In this document: piece after piece, positions 1 through 10,274 of the stretch
Layout: the number at the start of each line of letters is the position of its first letter
Position numbering within the stretch: position 1 is the first letter of the stretch
NCBI RefSeq assembly: GCF_014805625.2
Contig: NW_023998449.1
Span: forward strand, 416,778 to 480,777
DNA length: 64,000 nucleotides
Direction of reading: 5' to 3'
DNA from: Glossina fuscipes
Lineage: Eukaryota > Arthropoda > Insecta > Diptera > Glossinidae
Translations under genes and position numbers: made by a program
The notes under the pieces: model-generated
What the model was told of the DNA's origin: nothing
Database searches by the model: none
What the model saw: only the letters and a program-made list of their open reading frames with translations

Positions 1-32
1 GTCAGGAGGCTCCGAGAGCCAAACCACAATTC

Positions 33-63
<31 letters not shown>

Positions 64-68
64 TATAT
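33..68. repeat. A-run and (AT)n microsatellite
   Basis: A run of about 15 A passes into about 11 AT dinucleotides. The surrounding bases 1-106 show no coding signal. This is the outer flank of the left copy of the ~784-bp repeat that begins at 107. Confidence 0.9.
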
Positions 69-106
69 GCTCTACCGGCCGAAAGGGGCTTAGACCGTGA
101 CAAGGT

Positions 107-890
107 TATAAATTGGGACAATCCTTTCGGGACTTGTTTTTTTTTTCCTTAACTCCCGTGCTGTAGCTGAACACGGCGTGGGTGTGCACATGAGGTTCCG
201 TTTCCCCCCGATTACTTTTCATGGACCCCACACCACATGACTTCTCTCCCCTCCTGAACAGTCGACCCCTATCGTGTTTTAAATGCACGATTTGGTGGGC
301 GTACCGCTCAAGATCCCCCCCTTACTATTGCCGCCCTGCCCAACAGATCCACGCCGGAGCGACAGAACTGCGATGACAGTTTGGCGAACCCCCCTTACTA
401 TTGCCATTTATTTTTATCATTATTTATTTATTTTTTTTTTTTTTTATATATTTTTTTTGTAAACATTACCCAATACAATTACTAAAAGGTAGAAACTAGC
501 GAATCCTTCCGTTCCGTTAATAAAATACAACGAAATAAAATTGACTTGATGCCAAGCGCCACTTCGTGTAGCGAAGCCGCCTTACACTAACGCAACCAAT
601 TGAATCTATCACGCGAGGAACTGGATTCACTTGTAACATAAGCTGGATTCATAATGACTCTGTACCATTACGTTTGCGTTATACTGTTATTGTTGCATAT
701 ATTTCGCGTTGGGAACTAAAGCGAGTTATTTGGAGAGGACTACAAAAAAAAAATCGTTTACTTTCAAAATCATTTTAATTGATTCTAGGCTGGGTTGTTT
801 GTCAAAATAAGACAATTGCAGAGCGCATCGTATGCCTCCCCTTTTATTCTTTTCCCTGTAGCGTCTATTACGTTCAATGTAATTTTTCCC
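107..890 (+). repeat. Left copy of ~784-bp direct repeat flanking a LINE
   Basis: Nearly identical to 3751-4531, with roughly 2 percent substitutions plus differences in poly-T length. The shared sequence starts at TATAAATTGGGACAAT and ends at GTAATTTTTCCC. It has C-rich stretches, the motif CCCCCTTACTATTGCC twice, and no open frame of convincing length; the antisense 60-codon ORF at 106-288 recurs only because the repeat recurs. The I-clade LINE begins at the very next base. Two readings fit. It may be an exceptionally long target-site duplication made when the LINE inserted. Or it may be the LINE's own 5' region, with a second, 3'-truncated tandem copy downstream. The lack of any ORF1 N-terminal coding upstream of 795 favours the first. 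Confidence 0.85.
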
Positions 891-893
891 GAA

Positions 894-1457
894 ATGGGCA
901 TTCAAGGAGTGACTGAAGCATATAAATTAACCAAACTGAATGATGACGGAAAAACACGCTCTCCTACAGGAAGGATTATTTTAACTTTTGATCGCTATCG
1001 ATTACCGCGAACAGTTGATGTGGCGTGGTATAAATGTAAAGTAGAACTATACATCCCAAATCCTATGAGGTGTAAAAATTGCCAACGCCTGGGTCATACG
1101 GCAAAAAGATGCACTAATGCTGCATCTTGTGCTAACTGTGGTCATCCTCCACTTACTGAAAGCTGTACCCGTAGTTTCTGCATAAATTGCAATGATCAAC
1201 ACTCAGCGTTAGACAAACAATGCCCACGTTTTGTACAGATGCGTGAAATATTAAAAATCAAAACAGAAAATTACTGTAGCATGGGCGAAGCGCGACGCAC
1301 ATACCGGGAAAGAAATCCATCTGTAGCCCATTGAATTGGCAAAAGTAATACCTATGCTGCTGTTGCCTCGCAAATCGAGCCTAGTAAGACTTTAACTGCA
1401 ACTGCTTCCAATGAAAAACCTGTTCCACCATTAACCAAAAATTATATTATTAATTAA
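894..1457 (+). pseudogene. LINE ORF1 (gag-like nucleic-acid-binding protein), truncated and interrupted
   Basis: The first in-frame ATG is at 894. The frame is open upstream to 795 but that part lies in the flanking repeat. Three CCHC-like knuckles are visible, counted from this ATG: C60-C63-H68-C73, a second at C79-C82-H84-C91, and a third at C96-C99-H103-C110 followed by CPRF. This arrangement is characteristic of ORF1 proteins of I/Jockey-type LINEs, which bind the element RNA. The frame stops at a TGA (1332-1334) where the sister copy on the minus strand near 42.5 kb has CGA, so it looks like a nonsense mutation. The same frame stays recognisable to the TAA at 1455-1457. The usual N-terminal half of ORF1 is missing. 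Confidence 0.8.
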
Positions 1458-1511
1458 ATTCTCGACGGAGACGCTGACATGTCAACTTAACCCTCCCACC
1501 ACTCTGCTTAC

Positions 1512-3641
1512 ATGTCATTACAATTAAATAAAGTTTTTAAAATTCTACAATGGAACTTTAAGGGACTTATTAATAATTTTGATGAACTCCGTACACTCAT
1601 AAATGATTTTAATCCAACCTTTTTATCGCTTCAAGAAACCCATTGTAGAAGCTCTTTTAATCCTATTCCACCCAAATCATATACTGGATACTTCACGAAT
1701 GCTGATCAAAATTCATATTCCAAACAAGGAGTAGGTGTTTTTATAAAATCAAGTATACCTCACAAACGCATAAATTTAAGCTTAAATATACAAGCCGTAG
1801 CGATACAAATAATGTTAAATATAAAATTTACAGTGCTTTCGCTCTATATTCCACCTTCGCAATCGTTTTCTCAGCAAGAACTCTACAATTTATTCTCTGT
1901 ACTTTCCTCCCCATTAATTATATGCGGCGATTTCAACAGCTGGAATACCATCTGGGGCTCAACAGTGAACAACACTCGCGGTACAGTTTTAGAAAACGCC
2001 TTTTTTCAAAGCAACCTTTGCGTTTTAAATGATGGAAAACCAACGCACTTCTCAACTCATCATACTTTTTCACATATTGATTTAACATGTTGCTCTCCAT
2101 CACTTCTTCCTTTGGTGTCCTGGTCTATTTCTGATGATCTACATAATAGTGATCACTTTCCAATCATAATCGATCTTAAACTTTCAACGTCCTCTGCTAC
2201 TCCAGCAAAACAGGCCAAATTCCTCCTAGATAAAGCGGATTGGATCAATTACTCCAAACAAGTGGAGTCATTTTTGAATTCAAAGCCATTTAACGGAAAC
2301 TGCAACCATGATGCTGCTATTATGTCTAAAGCGATTCGCACGGCTGCTCATCTTTCTATTCCTCAATCCAACACCTCTTTTAAACGAGCTAGGGTTCCTT
2401 GGTGGAACAACATGCTTTCGTTTTTGAGGAAAAATAAAATGAATCTATGGCACCGCTTTAAGAGATGTCCTGATCAGAATCACTTGTTATTAAACAAAAA
2501 GGCCAATGCTCTATTCAGGAAGGAATTACGGAAATCAAAGGCACTTAGTTTCGAACTTTTCTCGAGACGAATTCACAGAAATACATCGATGAAAGTTGTC
2601 TGGAACAAAATCAACAGACTTAATGGGACTTCAAACCTGAACCAAATTTCTGCCATCTGCACTCCCAATGGAACTTTAACTGACGCAGATGAGATTTCTA
2701 ATTACTTTGGAACAGTGTGGTGCGAATACTCCTCTGACAGCAACTTCACCAGTGCTTTCATTGAAAATAAAAGGACTCCAATATCTCCTTCAAATAATAT
2801 CGATAGATGTGCCATGTTCCTGAAAAATAGCGTATCTACCTCAGAACTTGGAAGTTGTCTCTCCAATTTGAAGGGGAAGACACCTGGTCTAGACCGCATC
2901 TCATACCAAATGATCAGTGCTATGTCTAAGTCTAGTAAAAATAAATTACTGGACCTATATAATACGATATTTATGACTGGCCATATACCCTACATGTGGA
3001 AAATGGCAACAGTTGTTCCAATTCCAAAGTCAAAAAATGTCTCCATCGCATCTGATTATCGCCCAATTTCTCTTTTATCTTGCCTCTCTAAGGTTTTAGA
3101 GAAGATTATGGCATCTAGATTATCTTGGTTTCTTGAATCCAAGAACCTGATAACAAAGCAACAAGTTGGTTTCAAGCGGGGTAGAGGATGCATCGACGCT
3201 CTGTTACATATTGATAATTTCACAAGCAAAGCAATTTCCGAACGAAATCACGTAACAATTCTCTCAATTGATTTCGAAAAAGCATTTGACAGAGTTGGTC
3301 TTCATGTTATCTTAAGACTCTTGAAATCATGGAATGTTGGACCCAAATTCTTCAACTACATCAAATCATTCATGTCGCATCGGCGGTTCAAAGTTAGAAT
3401 CAACAATCATCTTTCTGATTCCTTTCCGCTAAAGAATGGCATTCCGCAAGGATCTCCTCTCTCTGTCACGCTTTTCCAGATCGCTTTCAACGAAATTAGC
3501 GAAATTCTTTGCCGTGTACCAAGAGTGGAACATTGTCTCTACGCGGACGATGTATACATTTTTACAAAAGAAAAAGACAACACGAATGCAATCAACATCC
3601 TCGAATCTATTGCATGTGAGATCTCCACATGGGCAAACTAG
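1512..3641 (+). CDS. LINE ORF2: endonuclease-reverse transcriptase, 709 codons, C-terminally truncated
   Basis: A genuine ATG at 1512 opens a 709-codon frame. The N-terminal apurinic-like endonuclease shows ILQWNFKG (residues 11-18, Asn15), QET (Glu42), CGDFNSWN (Asp140, Asn142) and SDH (213-215). RT starts near residue 455 with KTPGLD. It then shows DYRPIS, the first catalytic Asp in SIDFEKAFDR (Asp587), GIPQGS (643-648) and an intact YADD box (677-680). The frame ends at a TAG where the sister copy encodes Leu (AN-TAG-SGA against ANLSGA). The homologous frame resumes for about ten codons and is then lost in a deletion. In the cell ORF2 would nick the target and reverse-transcribe the element RNA. 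Here the missing RNase H and C-terminal CCHC region make it defective, although endonuclease and RT motifs look intact. Confidence 0.88.
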   Translation: MSLQLNKVFKILQWNFKGLINNFDELRTLINDFNPTFLSLQETHCRSSFNPIPPKSYTGYFTNADQNSYSKQGVGVFIKSSIPHKRINLSLNIQAVAIQIMLNIKFTVLSLYIPPSQSFSQQELYNLFSVLSSPLIICGDFNSWNTIWGSTVNNTRGTVLENAFFQSNLCVLNDGKPTHFSTHHTFSHIDLTCCSPSLLPLVSWSISDDLHNSDHFPIIIDLKLSTSSATPAKQAKFLLDKADWINYSKQVESFLNSKPFNGNCNHDAAIMSKAIRTAAHLSIPQSNTSFKRARVPWWNNMLSFLRKNKMNLWHRFKRCPDQNHLLLNKKANALFRKELRKSKALSFELFSRRIHRNTSMKVVWNKINRLNGTSNLNQISAICTPNGTLTDADEISNYFGTVWCEYSSDSNFTSAFIENKRTPISPSNNIDRCAMFLKNSVSTSELGSCLSNLKGKTPGLDRISYQMISAMSKSSKNKLLDLYNTIFMTGHIPYMWKMATVVPIPKSKNVSIASDYRPISLLSCLSKVLEKIMASRLSWFLESKNLITKQQVGFKRGRGCIDALLHIDNFTSKAISERNHVTILSIDFEKAFDRVGLHVILRLLKSWNVGPKFFNYIKSFMSHRRFKVRINNHLSDSFPLKNGIPQGSPLSVTLFQIAFNEISEILCRVPRVEHCLYADDVYIFTKEKDNTNAINILESIACEISTWAN

Positions 3642-3750
3642 TCAGGAGCTATAATCTCTATACAAAAATAAACAAAAATGCACATTTGTCTCTTTTTTTA
3701 GTCTAAGAATTAAATTCATTAGTCTAAAATTAAAATAATAATAATAATAA

Positions 3751-4531
3751 TATAAATTGGGACAATACTTTCGGGACTTGTTTTTTTTTTCCTTAACTCC
3801 CGTGCTGTAGCTGAACACGGCGTGGGTGTGCACATGAGGTTCCGTTTCCCCCCGATTACTTTTCATGGACCCCACACCACATGACTTCTCTCCCCTCCTG
3901 AACAGTCGACCCCTATCGTGTTTTAAATGCACGATTTGGTGGGCGTACCGCTCAAGATCCCCCCCTTACTATTGCCGCCCTGCCCAACAGATCCACGCCG
4001 GAGCGACAGAACTGCGATAACAGTTTGGCGAACCCCCCTTACTATTGCCATTTATTATTATCATTATTACTTTTTTTTTTTTTTATATGTATTTTTTTTG
4101 TAAACATTACCCAATACAATTACTAAAAGGTAGAAACTAGCGAATCCTCCCGTTCCGTCAATAAAATTCAACGAAATAAAATTGACTTGATGCCAAGCGC
4201 CACTTCGTGTAGCGAAGCCGCCTTACACTAACGCAACCAATTGAATCTATCACGCGAGGAACTGGATTCACTTGTAACATAAGCTGGATTCATAATGACT
4301 CTGTACATTTACGTTTGCGTTATACTGTTATTGTTGCATATATTTCGCGTTGGGAACTAAAGCGAGTTATTTGGAGAGGACTACAAAAAAAAAATCATTT
4401 ACTTTCAAAATCATTTTAATTGATTCTCGGCTGGGTTGTTTGTCAAAATAAGACAATTGCAGAGCGCATCGTATGCCTCCCCTTTTATTCTTTTCCCGGT
4501 AGCGTTTATTACGTTCAATGTAATTTTTCCC
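3751..4531 (+). repeat. Right copy of ~784-bp direct repeat
   Basis: Starts directly after the LINE (TAA)n tail and ends at GTAATTTTTCC-C, after which the sequence (ATGTAATGTAAG) differs from that following the left copy. Differences from 107-890 are scattered single bases (for example GATGACAG against GATAACAG, and CTTCCG against CTCCCG) and homopolymer lengths. No gene is seen inside it. Confidence 0.85.
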
Positions 4532-4584
4532 ATGTAATGTAAGAACTTAGCTTTGCATATCCACTGTAACTTTTTTAAAAATGT

Positions 4585-5110
4585 TCATTTACAAACCGAG
4601 CATAAACCAATGTGTAAATAAAACAATTCCTAATTGAATATTTTCATACATTTTCTCAAAACCATAATCCATGTTTAAATCGTTGGAACTGCAAATTTAA
4701 GCGAAGAGGATAAAGAAATATGAAAAGAAATTTTTAGTAAATAAATAATGTAGCTAGTTAAAAATTAAAAGCGTTTGGCTAAAAAAATGCTTGGCTAAGA
4801 AATGCAGTGCGCGCGAGTGAAGGTAGGGGGACAGAAAATGTACACTGACGGACTAAGAAGAGACCAACGAACAGCGAACAGTGCGGAAGACAGACTTCAC
4901 AAACGAACTTAACCCGTAGGCCCCATCACACCGTACTTAAGGGTTTGATTCCATCTTCTTTTTTTCCCTTATTTCAAGTTCAAATATTTTTTCTTGCTTT
5001 CATTTAAAAATTTTTTTTTTTTGTCAGGTGGCACAGCACGCCGAATATTTTGTAAAAGCTCTACCGCAAAAGTACCTATGCCGTTGACAAGAAAGGAAAA
5101 GTTCTCCAAA
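4585..5110 (+). repeat. Dispersed repeat X, copy 1
   Basis: Homologous to 36710-37200. Shared landmarks in the same order include AATTGAATATTTTCATA, GACGGACTAAGAAG, ACGAAC, TTTAAGTTCA-like tracts and GTGGCACAGCA followed by GCC. No coding frame is shared. It is followed at about 5150 by repeat Y. Comparing the three loci suggests X, Y and X' are parts of one larger element. Confidence 0.7.
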
Positions 5111-5149
5111 ATATCGCAAAAGTCTTCAAAAGACAATTTTATAGTGTAT

Positions 5150-5545
5150 AGTGGAAAACAGATAAGAAAGTTATATTCGCTGGGGGGAACCTAGCGTACC
5201 CACCAACATTAAAATCTCTGGAGCTCTACTCTTATATTTATTACTAAAAAAAAGGGAATGGGATAAAATTAATGTTTCGCCTTTTACTTCACTAAAAAAT
5301 ATTGTTAAAAAAAATTAATCTACCGCGTCGTGAAGGCCATCATAATTAATTCGGAATTAACGCACTTAGCTTTTCGCATTCTATGCGATAAACTAATCAA
5401 CAGCATTGTAATGAAAATATTTATCCACTACACCCTAACGCCCACCATAATTAATTCAAAATGAATACATTTATCTCGTCGCCTTCTACTCTCCAATTCC
5501 TTTTATTGCATACCCTCCTCGCTGGCATTGTTAGGTAAAAATTAA
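5150..5545 (+). repeat. Dispersed repeat Y, copy 1
   Basis: Matches 16080-16345 through AAAGTTATATTCG, a CATACCCGCCA/CGTACCCACCA block, CTTTTACTTCAC and a CGTCGTG block followed by CATAAT-A-TT. The later part (5440-5545) partly repeats the same blocks. No ORF is supported. Confidence 0.65.
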
Positions 5546-6272
5546 TCCATAATTAATAATTAAGGCAGACAATATGACTTAATTTAAGGAATGTACAAAA
5601 TAAAAATAGCTTTCACTATTCAGAAATAGCTTGATCAATAAAGAATCTCTGAAGCTTTCTTTTAGGTGTTGTATACATTATGACAAATGAGTGTACCTCC
5701 ATCCTTGAATGATGGGTACAATAAAGAACATTTAAATATATAAATAAATATTGCGATTGCTGCATTATAACAAAAAGCGTTTCAATTTGAAGAATCAGAT
5801 TATATATATTTATCATTTATGCGATGTCCTGTCTCTCGGTTAGGTGAAAATATATGAAAAATTAAGATAAGGTTTTAAGGCTAAGCCATGGTTTTTCCTA
5901 AACTAGAAAAGGAATAAACCAGTCAAATTTATTTAAAGCTACTCAAAGTTCATTAAAGGTGGGAGGTAACGTTAACGGCGATTCAAACTATATACCAGAC
6001 TGAAATTTATTTTCAGTAAGCCTGCCAGACAAAACTTTCTTATATTACATATGTTCTCCTCTCTTTTTAAATTTCTTCTCTTCATCCGCTCTTTTGCTGT
6101 CAGAATTTTGAAATTCATAAAATCTAAGTAAGAAATTAAGACTCGGCCTATATATTCCAGTTGATCTTTGTTTATCTACTTTAAATAGGAAAGCTCTAGT
6201 CGGCTTGCGAGTAGACCCCAGATTACAATTGTGGTGACTTTTCATTCGCCGAATTCTTTAAAGGTTTTAGGA
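5546..6272. other. AT-rich intergenic sequence, no feature recognised
   Basis: Short ORFs on both strands have no conserved motif, splice-site context or codon bias. Nothing further can be supported here. Confidence 0.5.
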
Positions 6273-6430
6273 AATAAGGATGTGAAGTTATATTTAAATA
6301 CAACTAGCATAGACACTAAATAAAATTTTTTGCAGAGCTCTGTATAGCCGTTAACAGAGTTCTGTTAAACGAAGTCTCGGAGGGATTTAACTCAAAATAC
6401 AAGTAAAATATAACTTTTCGAGAATTTTTT
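6273..6430 (+). mobile_element. One-ended fragment of the inverted-repeat DNA element found at 44758-45264
   Basis: Begins AAGGATGTGAAGTTATATTT and continues through TAGCATAGACACTAA, GCAGAGCTCTGT, GTTAACAGA and TCGGAGGGATTTAA. The reverse complement of 45120-45264 has the same blocks in the same order. I could not find the opposite terminus downstream, so this is a single end or a degraded copy. Confidence 0.65.
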
Positions 6431-8320
6431 TGCAAAAACTTTTTTACACTATGCCATAAATAAGGTTGATAAAGCGAAAGTTTGTAGAACTACTATGACC
6501 AAACCATGTTCCTTGAAAAAATGGAACTAGCACAGAGTGAATTCTCTATTAACACAACGGTGTGTAGGTTATATTAAATTTTGCCCGGAAAATTTTTTTA
6601 TGGGACTTTTAAAATTTCCATACTTAACATAATAAAGGCTAACATATAAGCAAATTTTGAAAGGTCACTATTGCCAAATCATGTCCTTTGAAACGCTTTC
6701 TATGTGTGGCTATTCGGTTTCCACCTTCCATAGCTCTTGAGAAAAGCATCGATTTGTGCTTCGTTGCAATCATTATCATTACATTTGGAATGTTATCACG
6801 TCCCCGTGGCTTACTGTTTTTTAGTCCGCTTGCCTATTACCTTATTTAAATTGAGACCAATCTAATAAGAGAACCTAGCTTCTTCCTTAAACCTCGGTAT
6901 TTCGGTATTTCACCGACATATTGATGTAAGTCGTTTGTGGCCCATTTCTCCACAATTATAGCTTGAGACTTCGTTTTGTTGCCATTTTTTCCAGTATTCC
7001 CTGCTTCGAGTCCTTTTTTGAGCGTGACTCATACTCGTCCTTTGGTTTGAACCAGGGAAGAATAATGCCATCAAAATGCGTTTAAAAGAATTTGTTTTTG
7101 ACACATATCATTCAAGCTTAAATTTCACAACATAACATAATTCAAAATTTAATACTCTCACATGATTCAAAAATTCAATAACAAAGTTCAGAATTTCATA
7201 CTCTCACATAATTCAAAATTTCATAAACTCACATAATTCAAAACTTTTCTTCTCCGCTTTGTTTTGAAATTACGTTGAAATGGTTTTGTAAAGGGAAAAA
7301 TGAAAATATCATTAAGAAATAGGTTTGCATTTATCAGTGGATGACGTAATCGATTAGACAATGTGCAGATATTTTTCCTTAAATCAGTCGGTAAGTGATG
7401 TACTCAACTAAAAACCAAAATGCGAGAAAGTTTCTTCAGAAAAGAACCGTTGAGATCTAGTGTTGACGACCCGGGACAACGGGAGAGAAAAGTAGAACAA
7501 CGGCTAAAAGGTGCCACATTTTGTTGAACCGAGCCCGTTCATCCATATCTCCGATAGTCCCAGCAAAATAAGTGTCCATATTTTCACAAATTTCTAATCG
7601 ATTTGCGCGAAGCTAAATTCGTATATCCAAAAGAGAAAGTGAGAAGAATAAAAAAAATTTAATTATGAAAGTGTCCTTTTTTCCTAGTTTCAGACGCTGT
7701 AAACATTTGGTTAGAGAAGTTAATTAAGGGTGACCTAGATCCAGCGTTCATATAATTGTAATTAAGTGAAAGTTTTTAAATTCTATGGTAATAAAACTGA
7801 GGTTCTGGTTTCAGATACTTGCAATGATTTAATTAATTATCAATGGTAGGGAGGCCAGGAATATTTTCGGAGAAGCAGCCATTTAAAATAATTGTAAACG
7901 GCTAGTGCAATACTGGTGAGTTTGTGTTTATCCTCACTTGTTAGGCTTAAATTATTCATTTATTTTACAGGATATGACCTTAGAGGCAAGCAAGAGTTAG
8001 AAGATATCGACACCGTCTCCCAGATACTAATAAAAATAAATTGCAAAATATTTCATATTTCTTTCGGCTTAAATTAACTTTGTTGCAAGCTCTTATCTAA
8101 TTCTTTAACAGTTATCTCGTATCTGTTTAACGGCAAATTGAAACCTTGGATTAACGTCAACCGGGTAGCTATGCAATATTGACTTTGTTTAGTTGTTAGT
8201 TGTTAGATGATGGCGTACTAGTTCTATTATTTATTTGGCTTTGTAATACCAAGAAATGCGCATCAAAGCCTTCGTAATAAAGCTAGTGTACCATCATCCC
8301 AGTTGCGCTGTTGTACAACC
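6431..8320. other. Intergenic sequence, no gene recognised
   Basis: AT-rich. A local series of near-repeats of ATTCAAAATTTCATACTCTC lies at about 7140-7245. ORFs here are short and lack motifs. Nothing else is supported. Confidence 0.5.
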
Positions 8321-8332
8321 CTCAATTTTATT

Positions 8333-8523
8333 ATTACTATTATTATTGTTATTATTATTATTATAAATTTAACCAGGGAATCAATTCTAAGACTAAAGTC
8401 TTAATGCACTAGCATTCTAAGGCTTTCGTTCTATTAAAAACTCTACCGCATTTGAGATTTGAACCCACGACCATTGAGTTGCTAGTCGAGACTCTTGTCT
8501 ACTCGGCCACTCAGGCAGATACA
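8333..8523 (-). mobile_element. tRNA-derived SINE with LINE-like (TAA)n tail, copy 1
   Basis: On the minus strand the 5' head reads CTGCCTGAGTGGCCGAGTAG, which contains a pol III A-box-like TGGCCGAGTAGAC. About 45 nt further on is a B box, GGTTCAAATCT, as in tRNA genes. A linker follows, then a tail with GCTAGTGCATTAAGAC, TCTTAGAATT and a TAA/AAT triplet run. The tail matches the 3' end of the I-clade LINE at 40105-40185. The insertion is bounded by a perfect 12-bp direct repeat, CTCAATTTTATT (8321-8332 and 8524-8535), consistent with target-primed insertion. It encodes no protein and would depend on a LINE enzyme. Confidence 0.88.
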
Positions 8524-8973
8524 CTCAATTTTATTTTTTATATCCATTATGTTAATCGCATGCCCACCACGTAATTTACGCATGTTTTTTGAGGTAACTG
8601 TTTTGTTTTTTGAACTCAATTTTTCTTCAAATTTTTGTTTCACGGTCATTAAATTTGTTGTACCCTCTTTTCTATTTCTAAATAAATATCTAAAATTTGT
8701 TAAGCGTTAACCATTTCTACAAATAATTTCTTTAATAATATATGGAAAACAATGAATGCCGCATAATGGACATAGAATGTTGGCTTCGCTTCCTAATAGT
8801 AAACGAACTCAATATCAAAGTATCCATGACATAGGGGTAAAAGATTATTGTGAGTAATATTGTGAAAGAATTGTGTTCGATTTTCTTCAAGGTATATTAT
8901 ATATTGCTTTGTGTTAATATAAAAACTTTCAAATTATTTCGCTTAACATTGTTTATGTACGACGTTAAGTTAT

Positions 8974-9046
8974 TTGCGATTAAAGAATGGATATAATTTG
9001 GAAAAAATTTACTTGCGATTAAAGAATGGATATAATTTGGAAAAAA
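8974..9046 (+). repeat. Two-copy direct repeat, ~39-bp period
   Basis: The block TTGCGATTAAAGAATGGATA with its TAATTTGGAAAAAA extension occurs at 8974 and again at 9013. It makes a short ORF look repetitive; no protein is implied. Confidence 0.85.
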
Positions 9047-9167
9047 TGCAGCTTTGCTTTGCGAAGCGATTAATTCGATTTGTCAAACAAAGAACAACAA
9101 CAAATTTTTTCTTAAACTATTTCAAAATTAAATTGCAACTCACGGTAAACGATAAAATGTATTTTTC

Positions 9168-9412
9168 GAATTATTGAGAATATAATACGCTTATTCTCGT
9201 ATCTGGCCAATTTTTATACGCTTATTCTCGTACATGGCCAGTTTGTTATACATATACTTGAACAATTATTCAACAAATGTAAACAAATTCAGACGTTTTT
9301 CTCACATTTTTCGAATTATTGAGAATATAATACGCTTATTCTCGTATCTGGCCAATTTTTATACGCTTATTCTCACATTTTTCGAATTATTGAGAATATA
9401 ATACGCTTTATT
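9168..9412 (+). repeat. Local repeat cluster with TACGCTTATTCTCG motifs
   Basis: TTTTTCGAATTATTGAGAAT followed by ATAATACGCTT occurs near 9163, 9306 and 9378. TACGCTTATTCTCGTA or its shortened form occurs several times between and after these, with TCTGGCCAATTTTTA twice. It reads as irregular tandem amplification of a 60-145 bp segment. Confidence 0.8.
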
Positions 9413-10270
9413 GCTATTATAATACTATTCCAATTACAATGGACGATGTCTTTATTCATTTCTCTTATACAGACTTACATTTTACTCTCTTTGTTGCTCA
9501 TATTCTCTTGAGTAAATATTTCGTCTCTTAACTAAGGCGATTATTGTTGTTGTGTAATAATAATACATTCTGTTAAATGAGAATAATTGGTGGAAAAATC
9601 ATAATACATTCTGTTAAATGGTAAAACACAACGCTATAAGGCTTAGACCGACAACGAACATTTTATGTTTTATGTTCATGTATTTTTAACATGTATACTT
9701 TTAGTATGGTGTTCGTGGCATTTGTCGCTTTATTTTAGTTTTTCTTTTAGTACTTCAGTTTTTTTTCTGTATCTGTTATTCATGCTCCTTCTCATTAGTC
9801 TTTTTATAGGTTTTGTTTTGGTTCTAATTTGGCACACAATTCTCACAGTAAGATTAATTTTTTTTGTTGTTGCTCAGTGAGTGATTGTTGTTTGATGTTG
9901 TTTGGAACATATAATTGGCATCCACAATAATGTGTGAAGGAAGTTAAATGCTTCTTCAAAGGACTTTGAATTATCAAAACTAAAATTTATAAAAGCAGTT
10001 GTCGGCACGGCGTGCTAGATTAGTACGATTAAAGCGGATAACATTAAATGAGAAAATCGAATTGATCTAAAAATAAGCGCGTATTCTTTTCGTAACGAAA
10101 GTTAAAAGTGTGTATACGAAAGTTTAAAGAAAATTTCAGAAGAAAATATCATTTTTATGATAAAGTCAATAAATTCGAGCGCGTTTGCATTATATATTAC
10201 CCTTAAAAAAAATGTGCAACAAACAAATCTCGGTGCGTATAGAGGTGATTTTTAATGTTGTTATATTAAA
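9413..10270. other. AT-rich intergenic sequence
   Basis: A small direct repeat (ATAATACATTCTGTTAAATG) occurs at about 9561 and 9601. The 71-codon hydrophobic ORF at 9665-9880 is T-rich low-complexity sequence without supporting context, so I do not call it a gene. Confidence 0.5.
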
Positions 10271-10274
10271 ACAG

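Larger units (their letters stand above)
891..3750 (+). mobile_element. I-clade non-LTR retrotransposon (LINE), 5'-truncated and internally deleted
   Basis: In order: ORF1 C-terminal part with three zinc knuckles, a deletion junction near 1443-1510, ORF2 with endonuclease and reverse transcriptase, a second deletion near 3675-3688 that removes the RNase H region, then a short 3' UTR ending in (TAA)n at about 3736-3750. Assignment to the I clade rests on the ORF1 knuckles, the endonuclease-RT order, the (TAA)n end typical of I elements, and on the sister copy at 40105-42585, which still encodes RNase H downstream of RT. Both ends abut the two copies of the ~784-bp repeat with no spacer. It is not autonomous: ORF1 lacks its N-terminus and ORF2 lacks RNase H. 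Confidence 0.88.

Noticed and set aside
106..288. Minus-strand 60-codon ORF also found at 3642-3932
   Set aside because: Its conservation is explained by the 784-bp direct repeat being duplicated; there is no coding signal beyond that.
2702..2899. Minus-strand ORF inside ORF2
   Set aside because: Antisense of the LINE RT coding frame with no independent support.
107..4531. LTR retrotransposon with 784-bp LTRs
   Set aside because: The repeats lack TG...CA ends, primer site and polypurine tract, and the interior is a LINE with a (TAA)n tail, not gag-pol.
8461..8523. Possible functional tRNA gene
   Set aside because: A and B boxes are present, but the acceptor stem cannot pair, a LINE-like tail follows and target-site duplications flank it, so it is a SINE head.
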